NCBI GenBank assembly: GCA_029532415.1
Contig: JAQOTA010000049.1
Location: 310,001-374,000, forward strand
Source of the DNA: Marasmius tenuissimus
Taxonomy: Eukaryota > Basidiomycota > Agaricomycetes > Agaricales > Marasmiaceae
Reading direction: 5' to 3'
Length of the DNA: 64,000 nt
Shown: positions 42,864 through 54,660 of the stretch, piece by piece
How positions within the stretch are numbered: position 1 is the stretch's first letter
How the letters are laid out: each line of letters starts with the position of its first letter
Notes under the pieces: model-generated
Databases searched by the model: none
Seen by the model: only the letters and a program-made list of their open reading frames with translations
Told to the model about the DNA's origin: nothing
Translations under genes and position numbers: made by a program

Positions 42864-44672
42864 CTAAATTGCATTGCAAAAATGTACAAGTGATTCCAGA
42901 TCACTACAATTACCGCACGCACTACTGATACCAACTAGTTGTGAGCAGCGCTGTAGGTTTGCATCAGCTTGGAAAAGCAGGTCAAGGTAGGGAACTTGCC
43001 TGTCATCGTGGAACAATCCAAGAGAGACGTCATCCGGGACGTCCTCAACCCCTGCAGCTTCGGCAATATCATTGTCAACTTCATTACCGAATAGAGAGAT
43101 CATGTCTTCCGTACTGTCATCAGATCCCCAATCCATCTCTACATCTTCATCAGGATCAGCGCTATGAGAGTGTTTAGAAGAAGTAGAAGAAGGAGATTCG
43201 GCTCCCTCATATCCCTCATCATCCTCCAAAAGACGCTTGGACGAGGACGCATGTGGTTGTTCAATGCGGTCCTGTAGCGAACGATTGGTGGCGAACGTGA
43301 CGATCTGTTTGAAGGGTTTGAGATACCGCGCTGTCTTGGGGGCACCAAGTCTGTCAGCAAGGGAACATGCTCCACGAACATTATCAAATACTGACTGAGA
43401 TGGCTTGAAGCCTGTGGAGGACTGCATGGCAGCCAGGTTCTTCTTGACAGCTGGCTGAGGTACAGTGCTGTCGCAGGACTTGTCCCAGTGACCGGTGAAG
43501 TGAGCTGGGGGCGGTGATCCCATAGCGCGAACAGGAGGGGTGCTGGCGATCTCAGCACACAAGGAGTTGTTGACCGCGTTCAACGCGATACGTTCCCTGC
43601 GGTCGGTAATCAAGGAATAAGGACGGATAGGAGCGGGGGAAGCTACGACAGATGCATAAGATGCCAGATGGGAGTGACCATGCGACCGATTGTTACCACC
43701 GTTGTTACTGCCGGCGTGGCCGGGACCCTGATGCTGGTTGATACCACCGCGGGTACCACGCTGCTGCTGCTTCTTCTTCTTACCATTATTCTGGTTCGAA
43801 GAAGGTTGTTGCTGCTGCTGCTGTGGTTGACGCTGTTGGCCACACTGCTGCTGCCTACGCTGCTGACGTTGCTGCAGCGGATGCTGCTGCTGACCAAAAG
43901 ATGGCTCGCGGTTACCAGCACGCTTGACTGCAGAGAGACGGTTGGCAAGCTGAGGGTTCTGGCGCTCATATTTGATCATGATAGCTTCATGAATGTCGGT
44001 GACAGTGAGGGCACTGGAGCTCTCAGGATCCCTATCAAAGTCATGAAGGGACTTGGAGGAAGCGGCGTCCCATTCGGGAGGAATAGCTGCGATGAGAAGG
44101 AGGGCTTTGATCAACTCGGGGAGTTCAACCCCAACCTCGGCAAGATGTTCAATGTAGTGTTTGGACTTGGCGGTGCCAGCCCGGAGATGGCTGGTGGTAA
44201 GCCAGAAGGACACTAACTTGACAAAATCACCATAAATGGCAGACAAGGTTGGTTCGCCATATGTGGTGACAATGGTGGACCAGGCTTTGGCAGCATCCAT
44301 GTCCTTGAGAGGTTCAAAGACTTCCTTTGTAGAGGTCAATTGAATGATACCCATCAGCTGGAGGTCTTTCTCCTCCCATGCTTCCAGCGCGGTGTTATAT
44401 GCCGTGATCTGGGCTTCAGTAGGGTCTGCCTGATCAGGTTCCTCATCGGAATCAACAGGTGCAGCTGCAGGCATAGCTGCCGCACCAGGGGAAGGAGTGA
44501 CCGTAATGGTCGGAATGATGTCCCCCAGAGGGTATGTTGGCTTCTTAGCCGCACCAGTAAGGTGACAATAAAGGCCTTGAGCCTTGGTTACAGCTTCCAT
44601 TTTGCCGTTATAGGTCTGGCGGAATCCAGTGCCGTCAAAGCAACCGGAGAAGAATTTCTTAACGTCGAACAT
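42864..44672 (-). CDS. Copia Gag-like protein, 602 aa
   Basis: Open from MFDVKKFFSGCFDGTGFRQT to FCNAI with a TAG at 42864-42866. The N-terminal half has the copia gag plan (TYNGKMEAVTKAQGLYCHLT, YNTALEAWEEKDLQLMGIIQ, MDAAKAWSTIVTTYGEPTLS, ELIKALLLIAAIPPEWDAAS). The middle is a Gln-rich low-complexity region with a basic KKKKQQQRGTRGG. The C-terminal part is acidic (DPDEDVEMDWGSDDSTED). The TAG separates it from the CTQCKGKK zinc-knuckle remnant that follows in frame, so in the parent element gag and pol were probably one frame. Confidence 0.85.
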   Translation of the reverse strand: MFDVKKFFSGCFDGTGFRQTYNGKMEAVTKAQGLYCHLTGAAKKPTYPLGDIIPTITVTPSPGAAAMPAAAPVDSDEEPDQADPTEAQITAYNTALEAWEEKDLQLMGIIQLTSTKEVFEPLKDMDAAKAWSTIVTTYGEPTLSAIYGDFVKLVSFWLTTSHLRAGTAKSKHYIEHLAEVGVELPELIKALLLIAAIPPEWDAASSKSLHDFDRDPESSSALTVTDIHEAIMIKYERQNPQLANRLSAVKRAGNREPSFGQQQHPLQQRQQRRQQQCGQQRQPQQQQQQPSSNQNNGKKKKQQQRGTRGGINQHQGPGHAGSNNGGNNRSHGHSHLASYASVVASPAPIRPYSLITDRRERIALNAVNNSLCAEIASTPPVRAMGSPPPAHFTGHWDKSCDSTVPQPAVKKNLAAMQSSTGFKPSQSVFDNVRGACSLADRLGAPKTARYLKPFKQIVTFATNRSLQDRIEQPHASSSKRLLEDDEGYEGAESPSSTSSKHSHSADPDEDVEMDWGSDDSTEDMISLFGNEVDNDIAEAAGVEDVPDDVSLGLFHDDRQVPYLDLLFQADANLQRCSQLVGISSACGNCSDLESLVHFCNAI

Positions 44673-44970
44673 GATAGTAAGAGGTTTGGTTTAGTGTTGG
44701 ATCTAGAAAAGACAGCATCAGCATGCATCTAATCAACACAGGGAGCAGCCATAAAGGGTGCTATGCTCAACGAGGAGCATTGGATCCTTGAGATCCGATG
44801 TCGTCAAAGGACGTACATCAATGCCATAGATCGAGCACTCAATTAAGAGGTTAATGGCAACATGCAGGTCTAGCCTAGCCAGCCAATGACAGCAGCCTAG
44901 GGGCGCTCGTCGCTGACAGCAGCCATCAAGGCACTCGTCATTGTAGTCGGGCTAACCAGGGCCCATAACC

Positions 44971-45291
44971 TGATGAGCCGGCATGACACCTAGCGCAGAG
45001 GACTACAACATGGCTACACTACTACTTACCAGAGAGGAGTTTAGAGAGATAGAGGTGAGACGTAGAAGCTCAAGCACACTGTAGATTCAGGTAGAGAACT
45101 ACGAGCTTATATACATGATGATACAATAGAGTTACCATATAAGGAGGACAATAGAAATTGTACATATGAGCATAGTGAACAATAAAGAATGGAACAATAG
45201 TGAATGCATTGTCCCGCATAATACAATGGCAGTAAGTATGAACCGGGACTTCAGATATACCGGGATCTAATTTTAGTCCACGGATTCAACA
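44971..45291 (-). repeat. 5' LTR of the copia element
   Basis: 321 bp, collinear with the copy at 38580-38898; carries the extra two bases in GAGTTACCATATAAGG. Confidence 0.95.
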
Positions 45292-47880
45292 CGGGGCTCA
45301 TCAGCGACTTGGCAGGTCAGCCTGGTTTTGCTGGTGCTATTCAAATGAATCTCCCGTTTGAATGACAGTTGAACAACTAATCCTTGATTATCGGTTGAAT
45401 GATGCAAAGGCTTCCCCTCACTGGCGGTTACATTTGAACAATAATTTGAATAGAACCGAATGGCTCGAGTACGGTTGCCAAGCAGGCTCAGGTTACCCTT
45501 CCCTTGCTTCCCTCATTGGACTTGCCAATTCACTTTGCCACTTTGATGTGGCGATCTTCACGAATGCCGCCGAACCTTATTTGACGGGACTTCCCAAAAA
45601 TCAAGAGATTTCTTTCCTGTGTCTTTAGGAGGGTAGAGGATGACACAGACTGTCTAGTAAGTAATTTTGAGAACCTTGTGGTGTTACAGAACCGTAAAGG
45701 TGGTTCAGAACGATCTCAAATTTGCTCAAGAGTCAAAATATGTCGAAAACCAAATCATGGCTTCAGCTGATGCTTCTGCTGTACGTACATATTAAGTACA
45801 GCTCAGGTCCTGAAGTTGAAGCTCATGAAAGGCCTGACTCGAGCCTTACCCTCTGTTCTCTTGTTCTTCCCCTGGCCAGCATCCCCAGAGCCATTGGGCT
45901 TTCATGACCCCTTCACACTGGGTGAAGGTACTCTGCATAACTGCGAGCTGCTTATGTTCTGAGTCATGCGCTTTTTGTCACAAACTGCCACTATTCTTTT
46001 GTCCTGTCCACCCTGGTGCCAGCCCTACTTCCCCGGATCTTGCCATTTACCATCACCAGAGTCATTCCAATCAATTCTCCCATCAACATAGCATTGGCAC
46101 CTGTCATCCTCATTTACTTATTGAGCCATATCAGTTATTTTGGTCTTTCATCATGGAACAATTATCTTTTGATCTCTTTCTCATACCTTACCATCGGTTA
46201 CAACTATACATGTTTGGTTTGACTTCCCCGCTTTTCTCTCATGGATACTTTTGACAGTTCTCATCATTTCATTCATTCCTTGTGATGTATATTCTCATAT
46301 ATACTCATGGTCTCTGTAGGTAGTTTCCCAGCTTGTCCACTTTGTCTCCCCACCGCTTATAGCACTTGTGCTGGGTTGAGCTTTTGGCTCCTCAATCTAC
46401 TCTTTTACTTTTCTATCAACTAGTCTTATCTCTGAGTGAGTTCAGGTGGCTTGAGAGGTTTCTTCACAGAGGCCATTCGTGACACTTTTTGAAGCAGGAG
46501 AAGAATCATACCATCAAATAAAGTTTTGTTGGCAGCATCTGCTTCTAAACTATGTAGTGCCCTGGTTTGGGGGGCACCTTTCGTGTTGAGCACACAACGG
46601 TTTGTTTTTCAGTTTTCTGGTGTGTTCTGAATTTTTTCGCGCATTGGTATGTGCCATTACTGTTCAAAGGCTGTTAACGATGCTCAGTGAATTGTTTCAA
46701 CCATTTTACATGCCCCCAAAACACTGTAAAACTTGTCAGGAAGACCTGTCATTTAAACTTTGGTGCCCCACCAAGATCGCCACATCAAAATGCCAAAGGG
46801 AGTTGAGCAAGTCCAATGAGGAAGCAAGGCGAGGGTAATGGCCCGGTACCCTGAACCTGCTCAGCAACCGTACTCAAGCAAAAGTGTTAAACATCAATTC
46901 AAATAGTCATTCAAATCTTGTTCAAATTGCTTCTTTGGAACAGAGAATCTGAAACTACGGGCTGGTAACTCAGACTTCAACAATTCAAGTACTTACCGAC
47001 TCCCGGGTGTTCAGCCTAATCTGCTCTAGGTACTACCCCTGCTTTTACCTTCAATTCCCGAGGTCTATGAGCAGAGTTTGAAGCAAAGGAACAGCTAGGA
47101 GAAGCTCAACAAATGTTTGCCAATGACTGATGTCTTGAAACCAGATGAACCACAGGGAGTGAAGCGAGTACGAGTCATCAAACAAGTCAACAGAGCATGT
47201 AGAATTAGTCATAGGTCCTTGCAGACGGGCTGTGGGAGTGGGTGGCAAGCTGGGTGGACTGACTGTGATCATGGTTGTGGTCCAGGTTCAAGGGATGATA
47301 GGGGGTTGATCTGACTCAAGACTTAGCTGAGATAACACAGAGGCCCTAAACTCCTGAAATCTCCGAAGATAAGCAGCTCTGTCTGAGCATTTTGGTTGAC
47401 AGTGAGTGTTTCTGAATCGTTTTGGTTCTGATCACAGAATCGGCTGGTTCAACACCAATCTGCCACCTGAACGTATTATCGGATGTCCGTGGAAGTTCAA
47501 GTGCTCAGATGTATGACCGTGAAACTAAGGCCACTGTCCGTCAACACACGTCATAGGAACTGGTACTGAAACAAGCTGAGAGAAATCTAAGCAGTCGTAA
47601 GTTCAACCTAGATATATATATGAGGTTACGGTCTTTGATCTTTCTTCAGGATCCTCACACCTTCAGGAACTTGATTCATCATGCCTCAATTTGTCCGCAG
47701 TCAGTGTCTCCATTTATCGGAGCCGGTGGCAGTACATTTACTCACCATATGATTTTTATAGAACTTGAAGATCTCGACTACCCCTACTGTCATCTACCCC
47801 GGAGAAGTCAGCTGGCTTGGCAGCAATTTTTTGTTTGTGAGCTCAGGAGGGCCTTCCCAGCCTTGAGGTGGGAATATATA
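45292..47880. other. No supported gene in 2.6 kb
   Basis: Frames at 45362-45628, 45904-46254 and 46602-46838 are open for 60-116 residues but show no family motif, consistent intron pattern or repeats. The region is AT-rich in places and looks like old intergenic or transposon-derived DNA on the right flank of the copia insertion. Confidence 0.5.
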
Positions 47881-48661
47881 CTGACCTATTTTAATCAATT
47901 CGTATGGGGTTTTGTGTGTGGCAAAAAAATTTGCTGGGGAACATTTGTATGGCAGACAGATTCCTCCGAGTGACCTGTGACAAAAACAAAAGTTCGTACG
48001 CCACTTTCGTGTCAACTGGGGCTTGGGGTGGATGAGTGGGGAGAATGGCGGCAGGCGAGGCTGCCGTCCGCGGTAATTCACAGAAAACACCCGACTTAGG
48101 CAAAACAATCCCAAAAGGGGTCATTTCTTGGCTTTTTACTGGGTTTTGCATAATAGCGTGAACACGCAATTTTTTTATTTTACGTCGGGCTCCTCGGAGC
48201 GCTTATACTGCCGGTGGGGCAGTATGGGCTGCCGTTGGTTTGAGAGGCCTGCAAGATTGAGCTTCGAGCGAGCTTTTGACTTCCATCCACAATACTGACT
48301 CCAGGCAAGCCTGAACCAGTTGGGACATCACAGAGGAGGGTAAATGATTTTAACTGCGGGCTTCAATGGTACACATTCCAGTCGGACAAGGTCAAAGCCA
48401 CTGCGGGATATCCCGACGGAGGTCAAATCTCTGTGTTGCCACAGCGGCTGGAGGTGTCGGACCGGGTCACGTAAGGCGAAATATTTTTTTCGCATGTTCA
48501 CGCTATTATGCAAAACCCAGTAGGCTTACTGCAAGTTTTGTCACATACCGGGACATTTCGTATGGCCCCCCTGTGACTACGTGACCATACGAAATACGAA
48601 AAATTTTCGTATGCGGAGAGGCCTGTGACGTGTGATATACGAATTGAATGAAATAGGTCAG
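47881..48661. mobile_element. 781-bp non-autonomous TIR element with TA duplication
   Basis: Left end CTGACCTATTTTAATCAATTCGTAT pairs with the reverse complement of the right end (CTGACCTATTTCATTCAATTCGTAT, about 92% identical). TA lies outside both ends (47879-47880 and 48662-48663). A second, inner inverted repeat, ACTGGGTTTTGCATAATAGC continuing GTGAACA, lies at 48138-48165 and in reverse complement at 48495-48522. No transposase frame is present. Confidence 0.75.
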
Positions 48662-49608
48662 TAATGGATAGGCATATAGGGAATAACTGTGTATATCGTG
48701 CAGGGTCCAAACATGGGGTGTGCTTCCTAATGATAATGATAAGTAATACCAGAGCTCGTGGGCGAGTGTTTGCTGTTGCTATAGGGCTGTCGCGCGATCA
48801 CCTCCAGACTTGAAGGCAGAGTTACAAATGGGCGCAGCTCAACTTCAAGGCCAACCGTGAAACAGAGGTTCATGCCACGTACGGAGTGCTTCCATGATAA
48901 ACATATGTAAAACCCAGTCTTCACGAGGAGTGTGAATTCTGACTACTCTTGAGCCTCCAAGATGATCAGAACCAAGTACTCAAATAGACTCAGATGTGGT
49001 TCAAAACGGTACCAGGATAGCGCGCATGGGAAGTGGTTGATGATGATCAGGAAGGAGACTCACTGAACTCAGCGACCGTCTGTATCGCTACCCGAATACA
49101 TCCGAACGTCACAGAGCCTCCAGACCGACAACCAGAATTAGATATCCGAAATGGTCCGAGGTCAGGACCCCCGGGCCAGAGACGAGGGGATAACAAATAT
49201 CAGCGGTGAAAATTGACAGCTACCTAACAGCTACCGGCGGTTTGCAGGAATGGCGGCCGCCGGGCTCTTACAATAGATTCTGGGTGCAAGATGGATGAAT
49301 TAGGGTGAACTCGTGTGCTGCCCCTTGGTTGAGGCTCATGGTTCGCCCGCATAGTATACTGTGTCAGAGCTGAAGGGTGGTGCTAATGCTCACAACAATG
49401 ATGGACCATCGACTTATCGTAGCAGATTGATTTGTCCTAGAAATGGTATTGGTGGAAATAAGTAGGATGCGCCCGAGTGGCCGATAATAACCTAATAGCT
49501 AGTACAGTCCTGAAAGTAAATGGGTCTCTTATTATAGCGAGGATTTAATCAGATCAGCAGCCTGTAGGGGGGAAATTCAGCACATTTGGTATGAGTGGAA
49601 CTCAAGGA
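48662..49608. other. No gene seen
   Basis: About 950 bp downstream of the GMC gene with no convincing frame or repeat. Confidence 0.5.
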
Positions 49609-52478
49609 TCATGAACTAACCTTTTCCGCGATCGCAAAGACGGTCGCCTGAAGGTGCGTGCCAACTATGATAGGCATGATACTGGCATCGACGACGCGAA
49701 GGTTGGATGTGCCGTATACACGAAGGCTCTGATCAACGACCCCTGCTCAGGAAAGTTCGCGTGAGTTGGCATTAAACAGAAGTTGACAGGGAGAACTACA
49801 CCACCTCCTAACTCTCGCGATGCCATCGCAGCCGTTCCTATAGGATGATAATCGAGTTCATGGAGGTGTTAGCATGTCAAGAGAGGGCTTACCAGCAAGA
49901 TGGTCACCCGTCTATGGTGATAGATTATGAGTGAAAGCCACCAGAGGAAACGCAATAGCATACGTACTATGAAGGTGTTAGATACATACCTAGACATTGA
50001 TAAGTTACAGGTGAGTAGCACTGGATCCAAACTCAACTTACTGATCAAGCTCCAGGGTAGCCTCGTTAGTCCCTCTGCCTACCGAAGAATCCGGAAGAAC
50101 TTGAGCAGTGAGAAAGGCCGCAATCGGTTTCTGACTGGCCACCTCGAGGCTGATTCCAGTGAAGGTCCGCAGAGAGTGGAGATCTAGACAACATATATTT
50201 CGTGATTTCTAGTGTGTCCCAACAAGTATGAGTATGTGACTCACCGTGAACGAACGAAAGATACTTGGGATCGATCACGGGATGAGCCAACGGGTCGGTG
50301 GTATTGATATGCTGTGGAAGAATGTATTCGTGATGTTTATTCCATTGCAGGGCATCGAAAACGACTCACAATTGACCCACGACTTGCGGGGTGCTGAAAG
50401 AAGGCATCAGCATACTCAACCCAGAAGTAATACGCCAAGCTTACCATCATACCAATGATGATTGTCAAATAATTGGTATCAGGTGCGGGATTTATAAGAC
50501 CCTGAGGAGCAGTAATGAATTCTGCGGGTGGAACAGTTCCATCCCGCAACCACTGAAGCTGCAAAGTCAGCTGTGCATGATGTAGCGCAGAGATGTTGCC
50601 GGATGTCGAAGCCTCCTGCAATTCACTGAGAAGGTTGTTCCGGGCTGACGAGGGGAAAAGCCGGTTTGTCGTATTCAGAAATACGAGAAGGTTGTCTCCT
50701 GCAGTGAGAAAGCCCGATCGATTCCGATTGCTGCAAACATGGATCTTCAATGAGCAGAGTGGATTCGAAGCACGATAAGACCCACTAGATAGCCTCCTGC
50801 TCAGCTAGGAAAGTCGCGTTGTTGCGCAGAATATCTTCATCGACGTTAGCATATCAATCAAACATTCGTGCTCCGCGTGATAATACTGACCAAATGTCGT
50901 TATATTGGGCAGAGCTTCGAACTGGCTGACAACGTATATGTGATCCTGTAAGTTCTCCCCCACTCCAGGGAGGTCAACGACCGTGTCGATGCCCAAACGC
51001 GACAGTAATGATGAATCTCCGATGCCTAAGGACAAACGACGTTGAGCATGCATCACGTCTGAGGTGTTCGGTCGACTCAGGCTTACCCGAGAGTTCCAGT
51101 AGTTGAGGAGTTTGAACGCTACCAGCTGAAAGGATTACCTCTTTCGACGAGGTTGCGGTGAAGTCACGACCACCACTGATAAAGGTCACTCCTGTTGCGT
51201 TCCGAAGTCCACGAGAGTCATTTCCGGAGAACAGAACTCTGGTCACCTTTAGTCAGAGTGGTCAGCACCTTGTCGTACGGTGGAAACTATTTGGTTCAGG
51301 TTTTACCTGAGCTCCCGTAAGAACATGCAAGTTTCTGCGTCTTGAAGCAGGGCAGTAGTACGCATTTGTACTGTAAGATCGCACACCATTGCCAACGGCT
51401 CGTCTCTCATTTCGCACTCCGGCCGTAACGCCCCCGCCCTGTCAGGAGCGGCTCAGAACTTCAGTCGGATCATGAGCTAGTCAGACGTACAGGATTGGGG
51501 TTTGTTGGGACACCAAGGCGGTTCCAGGTTTCAACCAGAGGATTCACCGTGTCGTCGTAAACCGAGTTGTATGATGCCTGGAACCCTGCATTGGATTCGA
51601 TGTAGCTTCGAGGTCAACGTTGAACATACCTGGATAGGTCCACGGAGTCCGTCGTCGACGAGAAACTCCCGTCTCGCTTTTTCTAATGCCTCTTTCGATA
51701 CGCCGGGGTACCTTGAGTCAAAAGCAAGGTTGACATGTTCGGACTTTTTGAAGTACGGGAGTAGCGAATTGAAATCCCAGTCACTCCCATTAGAAAAAGT
51801 CGGCCAGGTATCGTATTCGGGTTTGGAAGCACGGTCCCATGCGAGAAGATTGATGCCCGTCGACCCCCCCAGCATCTTACCGCTAAAGAAACAATGCCTC
51901 AGCTCCTTGCCTAAAAACATCTCGAGTCGATTACTGGCACTCGCCGAGTTTCTTGGATGATTCTATTAGCGCCATTGACCTGGGGAACGGTCTCAAAAAG
52001 CCAATCGTAGGTCGCATTGCCCGTAGTTCGGCCTTGAAAACCTGAATGCACAGTAATTGAGCACAGAGGACACTCTAGGGCAAGAGGTATGCCAACTCTC
52101 ACCGGGTACGTCTATCAACGGGTCATCCAAATGAATGTCTCCCGCCTCAATAACACCCACTTGCACTCTAGAATTCTCAGATAATCTGTGGTGAATGCGT
52201 CAACGCACAATGTGATGTCAAGACTATATCATCTTACCTGGTCGCCAGCGGAAGACCACCAGCTCCGGACCCTACGTATCGACAGGGTTAGTTGACGTCC
52301 ATAATTCAACAACTATAAACGTACCAACGATGATGAAGTCAAATTTCAGTGCAGCGAATTGCTCCGCGGAAATTGAAGGACGGTTGCATGAAATACCGGG
52401 GGTTGCCGTAGCGCCAGACACAAAGGCGTGGTCTGCAACAAAGACGACTAACCCAATCAAGAGTGAGTGATGGAACAT
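49609..52478 (-). CDS. GMC oxidoreductase (aryl-alcohol oxidase / glucose-methanol-choline family), secreted
   Basis: Multi-exon gene. I start it at 52478 ([20 protein letters not shown]), a signal peptide with a likely cut after SGA, rather than at an upstream non-ATG frame. FAD-binding: [23 protein letters not shown] across two introns, then [11 protein letters not shown] signature 1: [17 protein letters not shown]. Middle: [20 protein letters not shown], then [18 protein letters not shown] (signature 2) and [12 protein letters not shown]-terminus: [35 protein letters not shown] with the catalytic His, [20 protein letters not shown], and stop at 49609-49611. These flavoenzymes oxidise alcohols outside the cell and release H2O2, or modify metabolites. 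TATATATG on the minus strand at 52543-52550 is a likely TATA box. Some internal splice sites between 50.1 and 51.5 kb are not resolved. Confidence 0.88.
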
Positions 52479-52542
52479 GAGATAAAAGGCGCGCAGCAAG
52501 TGACACTGGGAACGGCCAGTGTTTCGTGAAGTGGACTGGAGT

Positions 52543-52550
52543 CATATATA
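52543..52550 (-). promoter_or_regulatory. TATA box of the GMC oxidoreductase gene
   Basis: TATATATG on the minus strand, 65-72 bp upstream of the start codon at 52478. Confidence 0.45.
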
Positions 52551-53346
52551 CGTGCTACTGCCTGGTGGCAGCGCTCGAAACCGAATCCACACCCACATCT
52601 GGTGAATCGTGATGCATTGATGAATCAGACTCGAATGATCGTGAGTGATGAAGCACGCTACTTTTGTGACAGGCTGCTTGTGCCAGGAGAGATTCTTCCC
52701 CTGCTACCGCTTGAACAATGAGGAAGTTGAAACTTGACTCTCGGCCATCATCTCGACTGATTTCCACCACTTTCTCCCACACTCGAACAAAACCAAGAAG
52801 TAATGAATCAGACGCAAAAGACTGACCTGCCGCAAAAGTCTATGTCCCGTGTAATCCTCTCGCTTCAGATGTGTCCGAGGCTCGCCAGTTCTTTGGCCAG
52901 TTTCCGATCGTCACTGGCCTTTAAGCGCTCGCTACGCGCTCGGTCCAGCTTCTTTTGGCTATTTTCCTACTTTTCCAGGTAGATGCATTGGGCAAAGGGG
53001 AATTAGGCACTGCCCTTTCATGGACATGCAAATAGAGGTCAGTAACAAAACTCAATCGTCAACGTTTCATATCCGTGCCCCTGTGGGTGCGTGAGAATTT
53101 TCTCACGTACAGGCCTTCGGCTTCACGAGTGAGTTTCCTTTTTTTTTATCTCGCCTGCGCCCATTATGTTTGATTGATGAACATGACGGACTGGGATCGT
53201 GCGCTGTTCGATTCTATTTCTATCTTTTGTACAGCTCTCACGCGGTGGAGAAGTCGATACCGAGAAAATGGAAGCTCGAGCTGGCTTGCCTTTCCTCACC
53301 ATACATCCACGCTCATCTCTCATCAATCTCCGCGAAACCGACCACC
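52551..53346. other. Divergent intergenic region between GMC and SDR genes
   Basis: No gene seen. An imperfect short palindrome (GTGAGAATTTTCTCAC at 53091-53106) lies about 240 bp upstream of the SDR start. Confidence 0.5.
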
Positions 53347-54660
53347 ATGGGCCTAGCTTACTCGATGTACAACTCCAACTGGCCTCCGAAAGCCAAGTGG
53401 GGCGTGAACGACATACCCGACTTGTCTGGAAAAGTCATCTTGGTCACTGGCGGCAACAGTGGCATTGGAAAGGAGACTGTCAAGGTCTGTGCCCTCCGTC
53501 CACTTGGTGTCCAACTTGATTGGGCTCACTAGCTATTCAGGCCCTCCTCAATCACAAGGCAAAGGTCTATATTGCTGGACATAGCAAGGAAAGGTGTGAA
53601 GCGGCCATACAAGAGCTGAAGACTCAGACGGGCAGCGAAGCTCTCTTCCTGCATCTGGATCTTGCAAGTCTCAACTCCGTAAAAGCAGCAGCAGAGGAGT
53701 TCCAAAGGTCAGTTTGCTTCGTTCGCTCGAAGGATCCATCCTCAGACATGTATCCAATACCCAGACGAGAAACGCGACTGGATGTGCTGATCAACAACGG
53801 GTGCGTTCCTTATGATGCCTTGTCGTTCGACGATATTCAAAGATTTTTCGGTTCTTGAAGAGGCGTGATGATGCCTAATATCAAAGCTGTCACGAAGGAC
53901 GGGTATGACCAGCAATTTGGTGTCAACGTTGTTGGTGCGTTCCGTTATTCCATCCTATCTCACCTCCTACGATTCTCACGTCGTTACCAGGACACTTCTA
54001 CTTCACAAAACTCCTTCTACCTGTGCTATTTGCGGCGAAGCATCCTCGCGTAGTCAACTTGACCTCGGCCGGACACCTACTTCTGAAGAAAGACCTCGAT
54101 TACGAGACTTTCAAGGACTGCCCCAAACGGGAGAAAACTGACCTTCTCGAACTCTACAACCAAAGCAAATTCGCCAACGTTGTGGTCGCCAAAGAGTTTG
54201 CAAGGCGCTACGGTGACCAAGGGATTGTCTCCACGTCGCTTCATCCTGGTTTGTCTCTCTCGCGTCTGTGGTCTGATGCACATACTGAGTTTGTCAAAGG
54301 TCTCATTGTTACGAATCTTGGCCGTGACATGAACCCGACCGTCGTAAAGATTGTAGTACGTCGCTTGCTTCAATCGGTTCCAGATCCGCCGAATCTCACC
54401 AACCGCATTTCAGGGATACCTGTCCTACACTGCGGACAAAGGTGCTCTCACTACATTATACGCAGCTACTGCTCCGGAAAGTGCGGACGCCAACGGCAAG
54501 GTATTCATCTTCAATCCTGACTGCCTCTGCCTTGTACTGATTTATGCCGCAGTACTTCATTCCGTGGGGTCGGATAGGCAACCCTCATCCCGGAACTCAA
54601 GACGTTGAGACCGGTAGGAAATTGTGGGAATGGCTTGAAACAGAGACTAGCAGATTCTGA
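53347..54660 (+). CDS. Short-chain dehydrogenase/reductase (retinol dehydrogenase-like)
   Basis: Starts MGLAYSMYNSNWPPKAKWG. Exons 53347..53484, 53541..53707, 53765..53800, 53861..53934 and 53991..54248 join in phase, followed by two or three more to the stop at 54658-54660. Cofactor motif VILVTGGNSGIGKET (T-G-x-x-x-G-x-G), VYIAGHSKERCEAAIQEL, FLHLDLASLNSVKAAAEEF, LDVLINNGG split by an intron, GYDQQFGVNVVGHFYFTKLL, VVNLTSAGHL with the catalytic Ser, and YNQSKFANVV with catalytic Tyr and Lys. Toward the end GYLSYTADKGALTTLYAATA and YFIPWGRIGNPHPGTQDVET. The layout matches the fungal retinol-dehydrogenase-like SDR group. It oxidises or reduces a small hydrophobic alcohol or ketone with NAD(P). 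It is divergent from the GMC gene. Confidence 0.88.

Larger units (their letters stand above)
38580..45291 (-). mobile_element. Ty1/copia LTR retrotransposon, degenerate, 6.7 kb
   Basis: Direct LTRs at 38580-38898 and 44971-45291 bracket gag-pol sequence on the minus strand. Next to the 3' LTR the minus strand has a purine tract (AGCGAGGGGGTG), and after the 5' LTR the sequence GGTTATGGGCCC is a candidate primer-binding site. Flanks are GGGGG and CGGGG, an imperfect 5-bp duplication. At least seven stops interrupt gag-pol, so this copy is not autonomous. Confidence 0.95.

Noticed and set aside
43668..44216. Plus-strand 182-codon frame rich in Leu
   Set aside because: Antisense of the Gln-rich CAG tract of the copia gag gene.
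45362..46838. Coding genes between the copia element and 47.9 kb
   Set aside because: Open frames are short, lack intron-consistent extension and have no motif I can recognise.
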